Source: an uncultured Saprospiraceae bacterium (lineage in GTDB: Bacteria > Bacteroidota > Bacteroidia > Chitinophagales > Saprospiraceae). Taken from it: DNA of 34,134 nt. A program made the translations under genes and the position numbers. Shown here piece after piece: positions 20,101-28,300 of the stretch; position 1 is the stretch's first letter; the number at the start of each line of letters is the position of its first letter. Below the pieces are notes generated by a model. It was not told where the DNA came from. It ran no database searches and worked only from the letters and a program-made list of their open reading frames with translations. The stretch is from NCBI GenBank assembly GCA_938045585.1, contig CALIAU010000041.1:1-34134 (forward strand), written 5' to 3'.

Positions 20101-20296
20101 AGAATTTCTTGAAAAGCAACCAGCAGTTCTTAGAGCGCCATTCTATTGGGCTAGCTTTGTATATTATGGGGATAATCTTCCTATTGAGATCTCTACATTT
20201 AGTTCTGCCGGTATGTTTTCATGGGCTGGGTGGATCTTAGGTGTATTCCTTGTTTTCGGTATATATTACTTTATGAAAGGATTAAAATCAGGCTAA
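17159..20296 (+). CDS. Exported TPR-CHAT (caspase-like) protein, second copy
   Basis: A 1045-residue paralogue of the preceding gene. The ATG at 17159 overlaps the upstream TGA as ATGA, which indicates translational coupling; an earlier ATG at 17138 is less likely. The start (HHFLCAFCVFLSVLLLP) is a signal peptide or anchor. TPR repeats fill about residues 60-450 (for example VAHNKFVTGLIYLEQKQYEE). The CHAT domain at about 680-1000 keeps His869 in HLASHG and Cys915 in LSACNTG, with GEGVSSLGRAFAFAGCPN after it. A C-terminal membrane helix (AGWILGVFLVFGIYYFM) ends in KGLKSG. The two copies are most alike in the CHAT part and have diverged in the TPR part, as expected if they recognise different partners or one another. 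Confidence 0.85.
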   Translation: MIDLGTHSRHHFLCAFCVFLSVLLLPKTKVISQESSGNAFINLNKIEAFVLAEDVDACSTYINQVENEYSDKISKTQTVLLALAKCKCVLLQEKSMSEKVCQDVLRFAKEINVKDKEETSSIVEIQLFLAEREVLDNKLNKAISRLDDLVLKLNSNTATHLKVKVLIKLAELYELKFEYDKAMQYLNAVGEISQNIQILDYTLRHELYSRYASVHSRKDNLDKTKEYADKNLALVESREVIDNFHLGNVHNSLAKYHFRNSDLVKALFHFEREFEFKAKVVKENKLSECMMNIANMSCKIGYYEQALDFAQRSLVIIQNTYGKNSDRVAHNKFVTGLIYLEQKQYEEALQYFKEGLEIELELFGESNKGISFNYIRLADSYFGLYDYKMSIKYAKKAIAGFKTHFGEKNQQVSWAYETLIGAAMSDKDYELARKSVEEAYESLDVDITSEVLDFESMRIPFLLVHILRLDLELSLIEFKATQSEEKLAYINALERAAFGWYKHLKFNMDEGTMHRLLSIRLSGIAKDVIAKNDFLYETTGNQVYLDEILKAIEKGRNNVLIETKVGNELVEYSGVPNTLIQKQLDLNDSIASLNLNLSKLEGEETKLESTRIQNRINAFEEEHIQLIETLKTDYKEFYALKYDYPVSSIADIQKVCSENDNWLLFALSRLDIHIISISKKQVQYHTVPFDKQFNENVELVKAGLVKKRTDKEFYQAAHNLYTTLFGKISLEKGMHLKIFPTGPLNGLPFEILCTQFNESEQSYMLEDYLISYHHSPYLSIHPHRGTKPKRNALLMAPEFSGSEETKLYASIELDRKAMETSLQSLIGAQEELEHISKLIPSKTFVGEEASEKRFKDIASKYNILHLASHGFVNHKNPNYSKLVLSEDGESEDGLLHSYEIYGLELNADLVTLSACNTGIGKELLGEGVSSLGRAFAFAGCPNTVMSLWSVNDQSTVRLMSYFYQNLKDGVPKAEALRAAKIEFLEKQPAVLRAPFYWASFVYYGDNLPIEISTFSSAGMFSWAGWILGVFLVFGIYYFMKGLKSG

Positions 20297-20406
20297 TGCG
20301 TCTTTTGGCTACCATATCTGGACAAGTGCATTTAGAACGGCTTGTGCATGTCTATTCAAGATTTATACTTAGATTTAACCTATCTAATAAGGGAACAAAA
20401 GTATCT

Positions 20407-20946
20407 ATGCCAAAAAGCATGCATGCAAATACAGACGAAGCAGTTGTCTTAGCTTACCAAAAAGCGAAGGATAAAAATATTTTAGCGCCACTTTTCAAAA
20501 AACATATGGATGCTCTTATTGGTCTTGCTTACTATTATATTTCTGATAGAGAAAGTAGCAAAGATCTTGTTATGGATGTCTATGAGACTATTCTTAGTCA
20601 AATTGATTCTAAGGAAATCACCAATTTTAAGGGCTGGGCAATGAGTATGTGTCGTAAGAAGTGCCTTAAATACTTAAGAGATAAGAAACAAATTACAGAA
20701 TTATCAAATATTCCTGAACTTTTTGTGGAATCTGGGGAAGATGTGGAATATATAGATGAACATGTGGAAAAACTAAGAGAATCCATTGAGAAACTGAAAA
20801 GTGATCAGAGGGTTTGTGTTGAAGCCTTTTTTCTTCAGGGTAAATCGTATAAAGATTTAGAAGAAGAACTAGGTATGGAGTACAAGCAAATTAAAACACA
20901 TATTCAAAATGGGAAACGAAACCTTAAAATCCTAATGACTACTTAG
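20407..20946 (+). CDS. ECF-type RNA polymerase sigma factor
   Basis: A 179-residue protein with sigma region 2 at about residues 27-92 (LAYYYISDRESSKDLVMDVY, then FKGWAMSMCRKKCLKYLRDK) and region 4 at about 125-175 (QRVCVEAFFLQGKSYKDLEE, then IKTHIQNGKRNLK). It would direct RNA polymerase to a small regulon. I prefer the ATG at 20407 because family members start close to region 2 and an AAGGGA lies 10 bases upstream. An alternative ATG at 20296 overlaps the CHAT stop as TAATG and would add 37 residues of unlike sequence. It is the third gene of the CHAT operon and precedes a membrane TPR protein by 11 bases, the usual place of an anti-sigma factor. Confidence 0.8.
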   Translation: MPKSMHANTDEAVVLAYQKAKDKNILAPLFKKHMDALIGLAYYYISDRESSKDLVMDVYETILSQIDSKEITNFKGWAMSMCRKKCLKYLRDKKQITELSNIPELFVESGEDVEYIDEHVEKLRESIEKLKSDQRVCVEAFFLQGKSYKDLEEELGMEYKQIKTHIQNGKRNLKILMTT

Positions 20947-20957
20947 ACTGTAACGAA

Positions 20958-21602
20958 ATGAAAGATTTAGAAAAAAAATCTAAAAAAGGATTGGATGCCT
21001 TAAAAGCAAAACAAGAGTATGGAGCACTTAAACGGGATGTATCTGGAGGAATAGATGATTTGTTAGGTGTAAATACACAGGAAGAAACTCCTGTAGTACC
21101 TATGCGTGTCAATAGAAGATGGATGTCTATAGCCGCAGCCTTTTTATTTTTAGCCTTAGCATCCTATTTTGCTTTTCCAAAGTCTGAGTCAGCACATAAT
21201 TTATACTCTAATCACTTTGATACATATCCAGATATACTTTCCTCGACCCTACGTGGAGATGAGGTAGAAAAATCTCAAATTATGCAGGCAATGGAGAAAT
21301 ATAATTCTTCAGATTTTAAAGCATGTATAGCAGCTTTTGAAAAGATGTCTGAATCACCAGGTGCTAATTCAAATTTATATCTTGGAATATCACATTTAGC
21401 AATCGGAAATGATGATACCGCACTTAGTTTGTTTGATAAGGTTCCAGAAAATTCAGATGTGCAAGATGGGGTAATTTGGTATAGAGCCCTAGCTTACCTA
21501 AAGAAAAATGAATTGGATAAGGCAAAATCATATCTGCAAACAATTGCTTCGTCTAAGCATTATAAGAGTGTGGAGGCGAAAGAGATTTTGGAGGAACTTT
21601 AA
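20958..21602 (+). CDS. Single-pass membrane TPR protein, putative anti-sigma partner
   Basis: A 214-residue protein. Residues 1-53 are charged and cytoplasmic, 55-72 form one membrane helix (WMSIAAAFLFLALASYFAF), and 80-214 are periplasmic with TPR-like helices (NLYLGISHLAIGNDDTALSL, then GVIWYRALAYLKKNELDKAK). The segment LYSNHFDTYPDIL followed by LRGDE resembles a motif I recall after the membrane helix in Bacteroidota TPR proteins encoded beside sigma factors. No classical zinc-binding anti-sigma domain (HxxxCxxC) is present, so an anti-sigma role rests on topology and gene order. As the last gene of the CHAT operon its periplasmic part could be a substrate or partner of the CHAT proteins; that is inference. 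Confidence 0.7.
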   Translation: MKDLEKKSKKGLDALKAKQEYGALKRDVSGGIDDLLGVNTQEETPVVPMRVNRRWMSIAAAFLFLALASYFAFPKSESAHNLYSNHFDTYPDILSSTLRGDEVEKSQIMQAMEKYNSSDFKACIAAFEKMSESPGANSNLYLGISHLAIGNDDTALSLFDKVPENSDVQDGVIWYRALAYLKKNELDKAKSYLQTIASSKHYKSVEAKEILEEL

Positions 21603-21604
21603 TT

Positions 21605-21720
21605 ATGACCCCTCGGGTGCGGGCAGCATGACCCTCTTTTGTGGGTAGCGGGGGCGGCACTCGTCGCGCAGCCTTAAGAGGGCCTGCCTGCGTGTGCAAG
21701 CAGGCAGGTCTTGAATTTTT
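21605..21720 (-). repeat. Intergenic structured repeat, copy A
   Basis: Read on the minus strand it shares the order of copy B: a GC-rich palindrome (21683-21708, CCTGCCTGC arms), then a 47-base core (21634-21680) beginning CTCTTAAGGC and ending AAAGAG, and a boundary word ATGACCCCT. The core matches copy B at 41 of 47 positions by my alignment. The core ends are themselves complementary (CTCTT..AAGAG). Confidence 0.75.
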
Positions 21721-21841
21721 CGTTCTTTTTTTTCAAGAAAAAAGGACAATAGAAACTATATATACGTATTAACAAATGCACTTTTGTTAAAGATTCTCTG
21801 GTAAGAACTAAAACCGTTATGTGCCTAATGTGATCGTTCTG

Positions 21842-21859
21842 CGTAGTTTCCAAACTACG
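21842..21859. repeat. CGTAGTTT-CC-AAACTACG palindrome, first copy
   Basis: An 8-bp perfect inverted repeat around CC, lying in the spacer between structured repeats A and B. The same palindrome recurs at 22121-22142 outside the pair. Confidence 0.7.
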
Positions 21860-21949
21860 TATAGATATCTAGCATTCTGTTTTAATAAATATTCTATTGT
21901 TCTTTTGTCTTGAAACAAAAGCGTGTCGACTTTTTCCTTGATGAAAAAG

Positions 21950-22079
21950 TAGCAAAAAACCTGCCTGCTTGCGCACGCAGGCAGGTCAAGATTCTCTTAA
22001 TGCAGCACGTCGAGTGCCGCCCCCGCCACCCACCAAAGAGAATCGAGGCTCCCCACCTGTCGTATGTTCAAGGGGTCAT
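21950..22079 (+). repeat. Intergenic structured repeat, copy B
   Basis: In the opposite orientation to copy A: palindrome at 21960-21985 (CCTGCCTGC arms around TTGCGCAC), core at 21994-22040 beginning CTCTTAATGC and containing GAGTGCCGCCCCCGC, and boundary word AGGGGTCAT at 22071-22079. The segment just before it, encoding FFLDEKVAKN in one frame, is a hallmark of widespread non-coding repeats in Bacteroidota as I recall. Confidence 0.75.
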
Positions 22080-22120
22080 GAGCCCTAGGGTATTTCGTAC
22101 TGTGGATAATTTAGCCGTCT

Positions 22121-22142
22121 TACGTAGTTTCCAAACTACGTA
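22121..22142. repeat. TACGTAGTTT-CC-AAACTACGTA palindrome, second copy
   Basis: A 10-bp perfect inverted repeat around CC, longer than the copy at 21842-21859. It could be a protein-binding site or a short hairpin; nothing adjacent decides which. Confidence 0.7.
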
Positions 22143-22375
22143 TGCATATCAAGTAAGCATTCTTCCTAAAAATGATTTTTATCTAGCTCAGACAGTACCG
22201 ATTATTTAACGGAATCTGAAGCTATATTTTGCTAAAACTTCTAAGGCCGGTAGAAAAGTTTAATCAAAAAAGCGGGGAGCCGGATTCTCACAATTGGACA
22301 GCGGAGCTAGCTCTAGGCGCTATGAATTTGAGTGAAATAGCACATGATAAAGAAGCCAGTCTATTCCACATTGCG

Positions 22376-22383
22376 TACCTTTG
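22376..22383 (+). promoter_or_regulatory. Candidate -7 box (TACCTTTG) of the phosphorylase gene
   Basis: TACCTTTG fits the Bacteroidota TAnnTTTG consensus and lies 19 bases before the start codon, giving a very short leader. No good -33 TTTG box is visible at the usual spacing. Confidence 0.4.
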
Positions 22384-22402
22384 TTAAACTAAATAAAATC
22401 AA

Positions 22403-23209
22403 ATGAATTATCGTAAAGCTGCAGAAGCAGCAGACTATATAAAGACCATTGTTCCAGACATTTCTGCGGACACAGCTATTCTGACAGGTACAGGTATGGT
22501 AGGGATTCCTGATATGATGGAAAACAAGACACGTATTTCCTATGCAGATATTCCATATTTCCCAGAAAGTACTGTCAAGTCGCATGCAGGTGAATGTATT
22601 ATAGGAACCATTGGTGGAAAACAGGTGATTTTATTTTCGGGGCGTTTTCATTATTACGAAGGATACAAGATGGAGCAGATTGTGTTTCCAGTCCGAGTGA
22701 TAAAAATTCTTGGAGTTACAAATCTATTCATGACAAATGCAAGTGGAGGTTTGAGTGAAGATTATAATGAAGGCGATATTGTAGTTGTATCAGATCATAT
22801 AAACTTGCTTCCGCGCAATCCTTTACGTGGAAAAAATGACACGCGCTTTGGTATTCGCTTTCCAGATATGTTGGACGCGTACAGCAAAGAATTACGTGCT
22901 AAGATTAAAACTAAAATGGGAGATGCATATAAAGAAGGTGTCTATGTTGTCATGCCAGGTCCTAGCCTGGAAACTCCGGCTGAATACAATTATGCAAAGA
23001 TGATTGGCGGGGATTTAATTGGTATGTCTACCGTTCCTGAAGTTATTGCTGCTGTTCATTGCGAATTAAAGGTAGCTGTCTTTGCCATCGTCACTAATAT
23101 TTGCTATCCTATTGAAAAATTAGAAAAAACAACTGTGGAGGAAGTCATTGCTGCTGTGTCTGGTTCTGCTGGGAAGTTAAATCAGATTTTGGAAGAGATG
23201 TGTTCCTAG
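22403..23209 (+). CDS. Purine nucleoside phosphorylase, class I (trimeric type)
   Basis: A 268-residue cytosolic enzyme, the usual length of trimeric purine nucleoside phosphorylases, which split inosine and guanosine (and deoxy forms) with phosphate to free base plus (deoxy)ribose 1-phosphate in purine salvage. Visible family signatures are FSGRFHYYEGY (GRxHxYEG, phosphate site), MTNASGGL, GPSLETPAE, and GMSTVPEVIAA near the purine site. The N-terminal phosphate loop reads GTGMVGI in place of the more common GSGLG, and the usual TNKA-like segment reads TNICYP, a modest departure near the base site that may affect specificity. It stands alone between the repeat-rich gap and convergent genes. 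Confidence 0.9.
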   Translation: MNYRKAAEAADYIKTIVPDISADTAILTGTGMVGIPDMMENKTRISYADIPYFPESTVKSHAGECIIGTIGGKQVILFSGRFHYYEGYKMEQIVFPVRVIKILGVTNLFMTNASGGLSEDYNEGDIVVVSDHINLLPRNPLRGKNDTRFGIRFPDMLDAYSKELRAKIKTKMGDAYKEGVYVVMPGPSLETPAEYNYAKMIGGDLIGMSTVPEVIAAVHCELKVAVFAIVTNICYPIEKLEKTTVEEVIAAVSGSAGKLNQILEEMCS

Positions 23210-23320
23210 GGAGATTGTAGTATTTAGACGCTAGATTGTTTTTTCTTATTGAGAAAAGATGGATAGTTAAGCTATTTTATCAAGTTGCTAATCTAACATC
23301 TAGAGTCTTCTTTCTTTTTC

Positions 23321-24025
23321 TCAGCCTTTTGCTCGGTTGAGTTTCACTAGGCGTCCTTGCTCATTTGTGTACTCAATACCATTTCTTGTCATCTTGTAAG
23401 GCAAACTTATTTCTGTTCCTTGGCTATAATACCCAAGGCATCTATTGATTGTAAATGTATGGTCGCCTTCGCCCTGTTCATTAAACATGAAGATAAAATC
23501 CTTAGTGCTCATCATACTCAGTGCTACGCCACGCGCATGAGAATTACTGCTGATAATAAATTCGCAGGGTTTCTTTTCGTTACAATGTAAGAATTGGATT
23601 GGTTCTCTTTTGTTATCTAGTAGGTGCAACATAAGGCTGGGTACCTTGTTGCGTTTTTCGTCGCTTAGTTCCATACGTAAGATGTGCCAACTGCTATCTT
23701 GATTTGTTTCTTTTGTATAGGATACATCTAAGTTAGCATAGTCGATATTAGTGAAAGTCAGATGTAATTTTCCATCGCGCGGTGTATAGTTACCTGAGCC
23801 CTTTGACTTCTTATCATTACAGATTACATTGCCATCTTCATCTGTTACAATTGAAAATGAGTCGGTCCAAGAATTCATGTCAAAGCTTCCATCTGCATTC
23901 AGTGTCAGTTCTCTTCCTGCAAAGGCGGCTTGGTTCTCAGGGTTAGAGGTGAAGAAACCGATATGCGATTGTTTATTGCAAGCACTGAGTGCGAACAATA
24001 TAAAAATGAAAGAGGATAAACGCAT
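23321..24025 (-). CDS. Small lipoprotein of unknown function
   Basis: A 234-residue protein starting at MRLSSFIFILFALSAC, with lipobox LSAC (Cys16) followed by NKQ, so probably membrane-anchored. A start 12 codons earlier would spoil the signal peptide and is not used. The body is polar and mostly beta-like (for example GRELTLNADGSFDMNSWTDS, then GNYTPRDGKLHLTFTNID), as in small lipocalin-like or 'copper resistance NlpE-like' envelope proteins, but no family was recognised. It follows mqnC by 28 bases on the same strand and may be co-transcribed; no functional link is apparent. Confidence 0.7.
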   Translation of the reverse strand: MRLSSFIFILFALSACNKQSHIGFFTSNPENQAAFAGRELTLNADGSFDMNSWTDSFSIVTDEDGNVICNDKKSKGSGNYTPRDGKLHLTFTNIDYANLDVSYTKETNQDSSWHILRMELSDEKRNKVPSLMLHLLDNKREPIQFLHCNEKKPCEFIISSNSHARGVALSMMSTKDFIFMFNEQGEGDHTFTINRCLGYYSQGTEISLPYKMTRNGIEYTNEQGRLVKLNRAKG

Positions 24026-24053
24026 ATTGAAAGTTCTTATTAGTAAAAGACGC

Positions 24054-25199
24054 CTAGTCAACTACGAGAGTTTGTCTGTCTAGTTCTTGCTGCTTAATGT
24101 TTTGAGGCACCTCTCTATATTCGTATTCTTGGTTTCTGAGTTTGGGTTCGTAGCCAGCTTCGCGAATTGCTTCTTGGATTCCATTTGCTGTAAATCGGAA
24201 AGCAGCACCTGCTGCAGAAACCACATTTTCTTCGATCATGATACTACCAAAATCATTGGCACCGGCATGCAAACAAACCTGGGCTGTTTTCTTTCCAACT
24301 GTTAACCAAGAGGCCTGTATGTTTTTTACGTTTGGTAGCATGATACGACTCATGGCAATCATGCGTACATATTCATCTCCTGTGCACGAATTTCTAGCAC
24401 GCTTTAATTTTTTTAATATCGTGTCCTCGTCCATAAATGGCCATGGAATAAAGGCTAAAAATCCTTTTGCGTCCGCAGGTTTTTCACTTTGTACCTGACG
24501 TATGTCTACCAGATGTTGCATGCGTTCTAGGTTTGTTTCTATATGACCAAACATCATGGTTGCGCTCGTCGTTAGATGCAGTTGGTGTGCTGCACGCATA
24601 ACATCCAGCCATTCGCCTCCGCTGCACTTTCCTTTAGAAATGAGTCGACGCACTCTATCGTCTAAAATTTCAGCACCGGCACCAGGCAAACTATCTAAAC
24701 CGGCATCTTTTAATGCAGAGAGCACTTCTGTATGGGATTTATTTTCGAGTTTGCATATATGCGCAATCTCTGGGGGACCCAAGGCGTGCAATTTTAAATT
24801 GGGGTAGATGGACTTAAGTTCAGAAAAGATATCACAATAGAACTGTAAGCCCAGGTCAGGATGATGTCCTCCTTGTAAAAGGAGTTGTTCGCCTCCATAC
24901 TCAAAGAGTTCGTCTATTTTTACGCGATACTCTTCAATGCTTGTTGTGTAGGCCTCCTCATGTCCTGGTCTTCTATAGAAATTGCAAAACTTACAATTGG
25001 CGATGCAAACATTAGTCGTATTAGAATTTCTGTCGATGATCCAACTTACGACGTTATCTGGTCTGTGTTTCATACGCAGATTATGTCCGACGTGCATGAG
25101 ATCGGCAGTGCTTGCATTTTCAAAAAGAAAAACGCCTTCTTTTGCACTGAGGTGCTCCAGCTGCATTGCGCGATCTAATAGATTGTGAATTTCTGACAT
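24054..25199 (-). CDS. mqnC: Cyclic dehypoxanthinyl futalosine synthase
   Basis: A 381-residue radical SAM enzyme. MqnC cyclises dehypoxanthine futalosine to the cyclic form in the futalosine route to menaquinone. The 4Fe-4S motif CIANCKFC (Cys65, Cys69, Cys72) is intact, followed by QLLLQGGHHPDLGL and the barrel segments SLPGAGAEILDDRVR and TTSATMMFGHIET. The C-terminal GANDFGSIMIEENVVSAAG is typical of MqnC and separates it from the paralogue MqnE. The protein is cytosolic and full length. No other menaquinone gene lies in the window. The start at 25199 is the first ATG and gives the normal N-terminus. Confidence 0.92.
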   Translation of the reverse strand: MSEIHNLLDRAMQLEHLSAKEGVFLFENASTADLMHVGHNLRMKHRPDNVVSWIIDRNSNTTNVCIANCKFCNFYRRPGHEEAYTTSIEEYRVKIDELFEYGGEQLLLQGGHHPDLGLQFYCDIFSELKSIYPNLKLHALGPPEIAHICKLENKSHTEVLSALKDAGLDSLPGAGAEILDDRVRRLISKGKCSGGEWLDVMRAAHQLHLTTSATMMFGHIETNLERMQHLVDIRQVQSEKPADAKGFLAFIPWPFMDEDTILKKLKRARNSCTGDEYVRMIAMSRIMLPNVKNIQASWLTVGKKTAQVCLHAGANDFGSIMIEENVVSAAGAAFRFTANGIQEAIREAGYEPKLRNQEYEYREVPQNIKQQELDRQTLVVD

Positions 25200-25217
25200 G
25201 TGTTAGGTATGTGTTCT

Positions 25218-25277
25218 CAAATTTAACAAATATCTGAGCTAGATGTTTTTATTAGAGTCAAGATTTAGGCAAAAGTA
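25218..25277 (-). promoter_or_regulatory. Candidate promoter boxes upstream of mqnC
   Basis: Two minus-strand octamers fit TAnnTTTG: TACTTTTG (25277-25270) and TAAATTTG (25225-25218). Neither has a clear -33 box at the usual distance. The first leaves a leader of about 65 bases, the second about 10. Confidence 0.3.
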
Positions 25278-25313
25278 TTAGAGGGTCCATGTAGGCTTGC
25301 ATTCATTCCTGCC

Positions 25314-28300
25314 CTAAATCTTCATAATCCGCTCTACCCATTGGTTTTCCTCCGTCTTAATAATCAATAGATATAAGCCGCTTGGTAATTCAGATATGTC
25401 CAGCTGCGCAATCTTTTCTATTTTTTGCACAATTCTTGTTTTGCCGCTGGTATCTCTTACACGCAGAGAGGCAGGTTTCGTGAAAGGCATTTCCACGCTA
25501 AGAAATCCGTTTGTAGGATTTGGATGTATTTGTGGCCGTGGTTGTGAAACCTCAGAAGTAGAAGTAGTAAAATCGTCACCATCACAGTCTTCGTCTATAT
25601 CGTTATTTGGTATTTCTGGTGCACCTGGATATACGCTAGGATCCATGTCATCACAGTCTTCCCATATTGCGAAATCATCCTCATCTGCGTCAAAGGAATG
25701 TACCATTTTGTTTTCTGTAGTATTGGTATGAATAGGTGGATTAAAATCAAAATAAATGGAAGCGCTGTTATTAATAATAGTTCCATCGAGAATAGATTCT
25801 AATGGTGTGATGGCATACATAACATAACCCTGACTCAGTTCTAAGTTGCTTGTGCTATCTGGTAAAAAAATATCGACAAAGTCAAAGCTCAGAAACTGGT
25901 TTCTTCTGCTTACACTGAGTACCTCTTCATGGCTACTTGCTATAAAGCGGAAGCTAGATAAATCGAGTTGGGTATCCAGTGTATCCAGTATAGTTATATC
26001 ATAGGCTTCGGCATTACCCGTATTTTGAAAACGGACAGTATAAACGAGTTCATCTTCGATGAGGGCATAGTTTTGCGGGAATAGGGGATTGACGAGTTTG
26101 TCATTGGGGTCGTAAGAACATTGGACTACATCGCTATAGACATGTGTCCTTGTTACATGTGGACCGTTTATATCTTCATATCTAAGCCAGCTTGAGAATG
26201 TGATAGTTTCTCCCAGTGGAAAGTCAGGAGGTCCTGGTATTTGCAGAGATATTTTTTTTCTGATAGAGTTTCCAGGATAAAGATCATCAAAAAACCACCC
26301 TAAGGTATTTGTATCTATAATAGTATCTGGTGTGTCAATAAATTGAATATCCAAGATTTCTGGATCGACAGTAAACCACAGCACACCAGAGCTGGTAGTT
26401 GTTCCAGTATTTTCTCCAATCACTTCGAAAGTAACATGTTCGTTACATCTTAAATTATTTGAAACAATGGAGGAGCGTGCATCTGAATTAAAGTTTTTTG
26501 GATAAATCCCAAAGTACAGAGTATCTGTTCGATTGATAGTATCGAGACGAACGGTATAGCTAAGAGAGTCTGTTGTCAAGTCCCAATTAGGAGCTGAAAA
26601 TTCATTGTAAGAAATGGTAAAATTGCTATCTAATTGTAAGTACTTTAATCCCCCATTTGTTGCGTTACTATAGCTGATGATACTCCCTGGATCGATGATG
26701 ACATGCGCATCTGCGTAGAAGGGCTCGTTTTGGTCATAGAGACCGTTTTGATTTAGGTCATAAAATATGGGATGATACACTTTGCCAAAATTGCCACAAG
26801 CATAAAGGATTTCATCTTCAGAATTACAGCCGGGGGCATTATTTTCAATTATGTTTGATCCATCTAATAAAAGATGCTCACATATGAAAGGAATATTACA
26901 AACAGCAAGGGCATCATTCCGTTGAATATACAAATCCCCACTTATCGTGTTAATATTTTCCATTCCATTTAAACTAGTTAAAGCATCATTGTCATAAATG
27001 GATAAGTTACCTACAATCGTGTTAATATTTTCTAATCCATTTAAACTAGTTAGAGCATCATTGTCATAAATGGATAAGTTACCTTCAATCGTGCAAATAT
27101 TTTCTAATCCATTTAAACTAGTTAGAGCATCATTCCATTGAATATACAAATTCTCACCAATCGCGTTAATGTTTTCCAATCCATTTAAACTAGTTAAAGC
27201 ATCATTCCTTGATATTGACAAATATCCACCAACTGCGTTCAGATTTTCCAATCCATTTAAACTAGTTAAAGCATCATTACTTGATATTGACAAATATCCA
27301 CCAACCGCGTTCAGATTTTCCAATCCATTCAAACTAGTTAAAGTTTGATTTCCATGAATGTATAACCTACCTTCAATCGAAGTAATATTTTCCAATTCAA
27401 TTAAACTAGTTAAAACATCATTATTTGAAATTGTCAAATCCCCATTAAACGAGTTGATATTTTCCAAACCATTCAAACTAGTTAAAGCACCATTGTCTGC
27501 AATTGTTAAATCCCCACCAAGCGTGGTAATATTTTCTAAATCATCTAAGCTATTTAAACTATCATTATCAGAAATGTTTAACCCGCCTTCAATCTCAGTA
27601 ATATTTTCTAAGCCACTTAAACTTAATAAAGCACCATTATCTGTAATTGTCAAATTCCCGTCTATGGTATTCAGATTTTCTAAACCATTCAGATTTGTTA
27701 AAGAATCATTTTCTGAGATTGTCAAATTATTTTTTAATGAAGTAATATTTTCTAAGCCATCCAAGTTTAGCAAAGCACGATTATTTAGAATTGATAAGTC
27801 TTCACCAATCGAGTTAAGATTCTCTAAACCATCCAAGGTTAGCAAAGAGGAATTAGATTCAATTAATACATCCCTGCCAACAGAAGTAATATTATTTAAA
27901 CTCTGTAAGTTGAGTAAATTAGAGTTTGATAAAAGAAGTAAACGTGCATTAACAGAAGTAATATTTTCAAAAGCATTTATGTCTGTTAGAGCAAAATTGT
28001 ATGTAATCCTTAAATCCTCACCAATCGCGTTAAGATTTTGTAAACCATTTAAAATAGTTAAACCATCATTATCTGAAATTTTACAATAACCACCAACCGA
28101 AGTAAGGTTTTCTAACGCATCCAAGGTGGTTAAGTTATCATTTTTCCAAATGTCTAAATTACCACCAACCGAAGTAAGATTTTGCAAATTATTCAAATTT
28201 GTTAGTCCATTATTTCTCCAAATGTCTAAGTTGCCACCAATGGTAGTAAGATTGTCTAAACTATTTATACTTATTAAGTCGTCATTTCTATCAATTAATA

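Larger units (their letters stand above)
21603..22402. other. Gene-free stretch with structured repeats
   Basis: No credible gene was found in these 800 bases. They contain an inverted pair of GC-rich repeats (21605-21720 and 21950-22079), two copies of a GTAGTTTCCAAACTAC palindrome, and several A/T-rich hairpins such as CTTTTGT..ACAAAAG near 21902 and ACTTTTTC..GAAAAAGT near 21929. A 99-codon frame at 21910-22209 is formed by the repeat itself and is not called. Confidence 0.7.

Noticed and set aside
14100-20296. CRISPR-associated TPR-CHAT (Craspase-like) system
   Set aside because: No cas gene or CRISPR array is in the window, and both CHAT proteins carry signal peptides and membrane helices, unlike the cytosolic Cas-linked protease.
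21910-22209. 99-codon plus-strand frame containing FFLDEKVAKN
   Set aside because: It runs through repeat copy B and one of the palindromes; the peptide is a by-product of an intergenic repeat family rather than a conserved protein.
23210-23320. Bidirectional terminator between the phosphorylase and the lipoprotein gene
   Set aside because: Only a weak TTTTCT/AGAAAA stem is visible, without a convincing T-run after it on either strand.
24054-25199. MqnE (aminofutalosine synthase)
   Set aside because: The GANDFGSIMIEENVV segment and general layout fit MqnC better than MqnE.
27358-28089. 243-codon plus-strand frame opposite the leucine-rich repeats
   Set aside because: Its periodic sequence is the mirror of the 72-bp coding repeat on the other strand.
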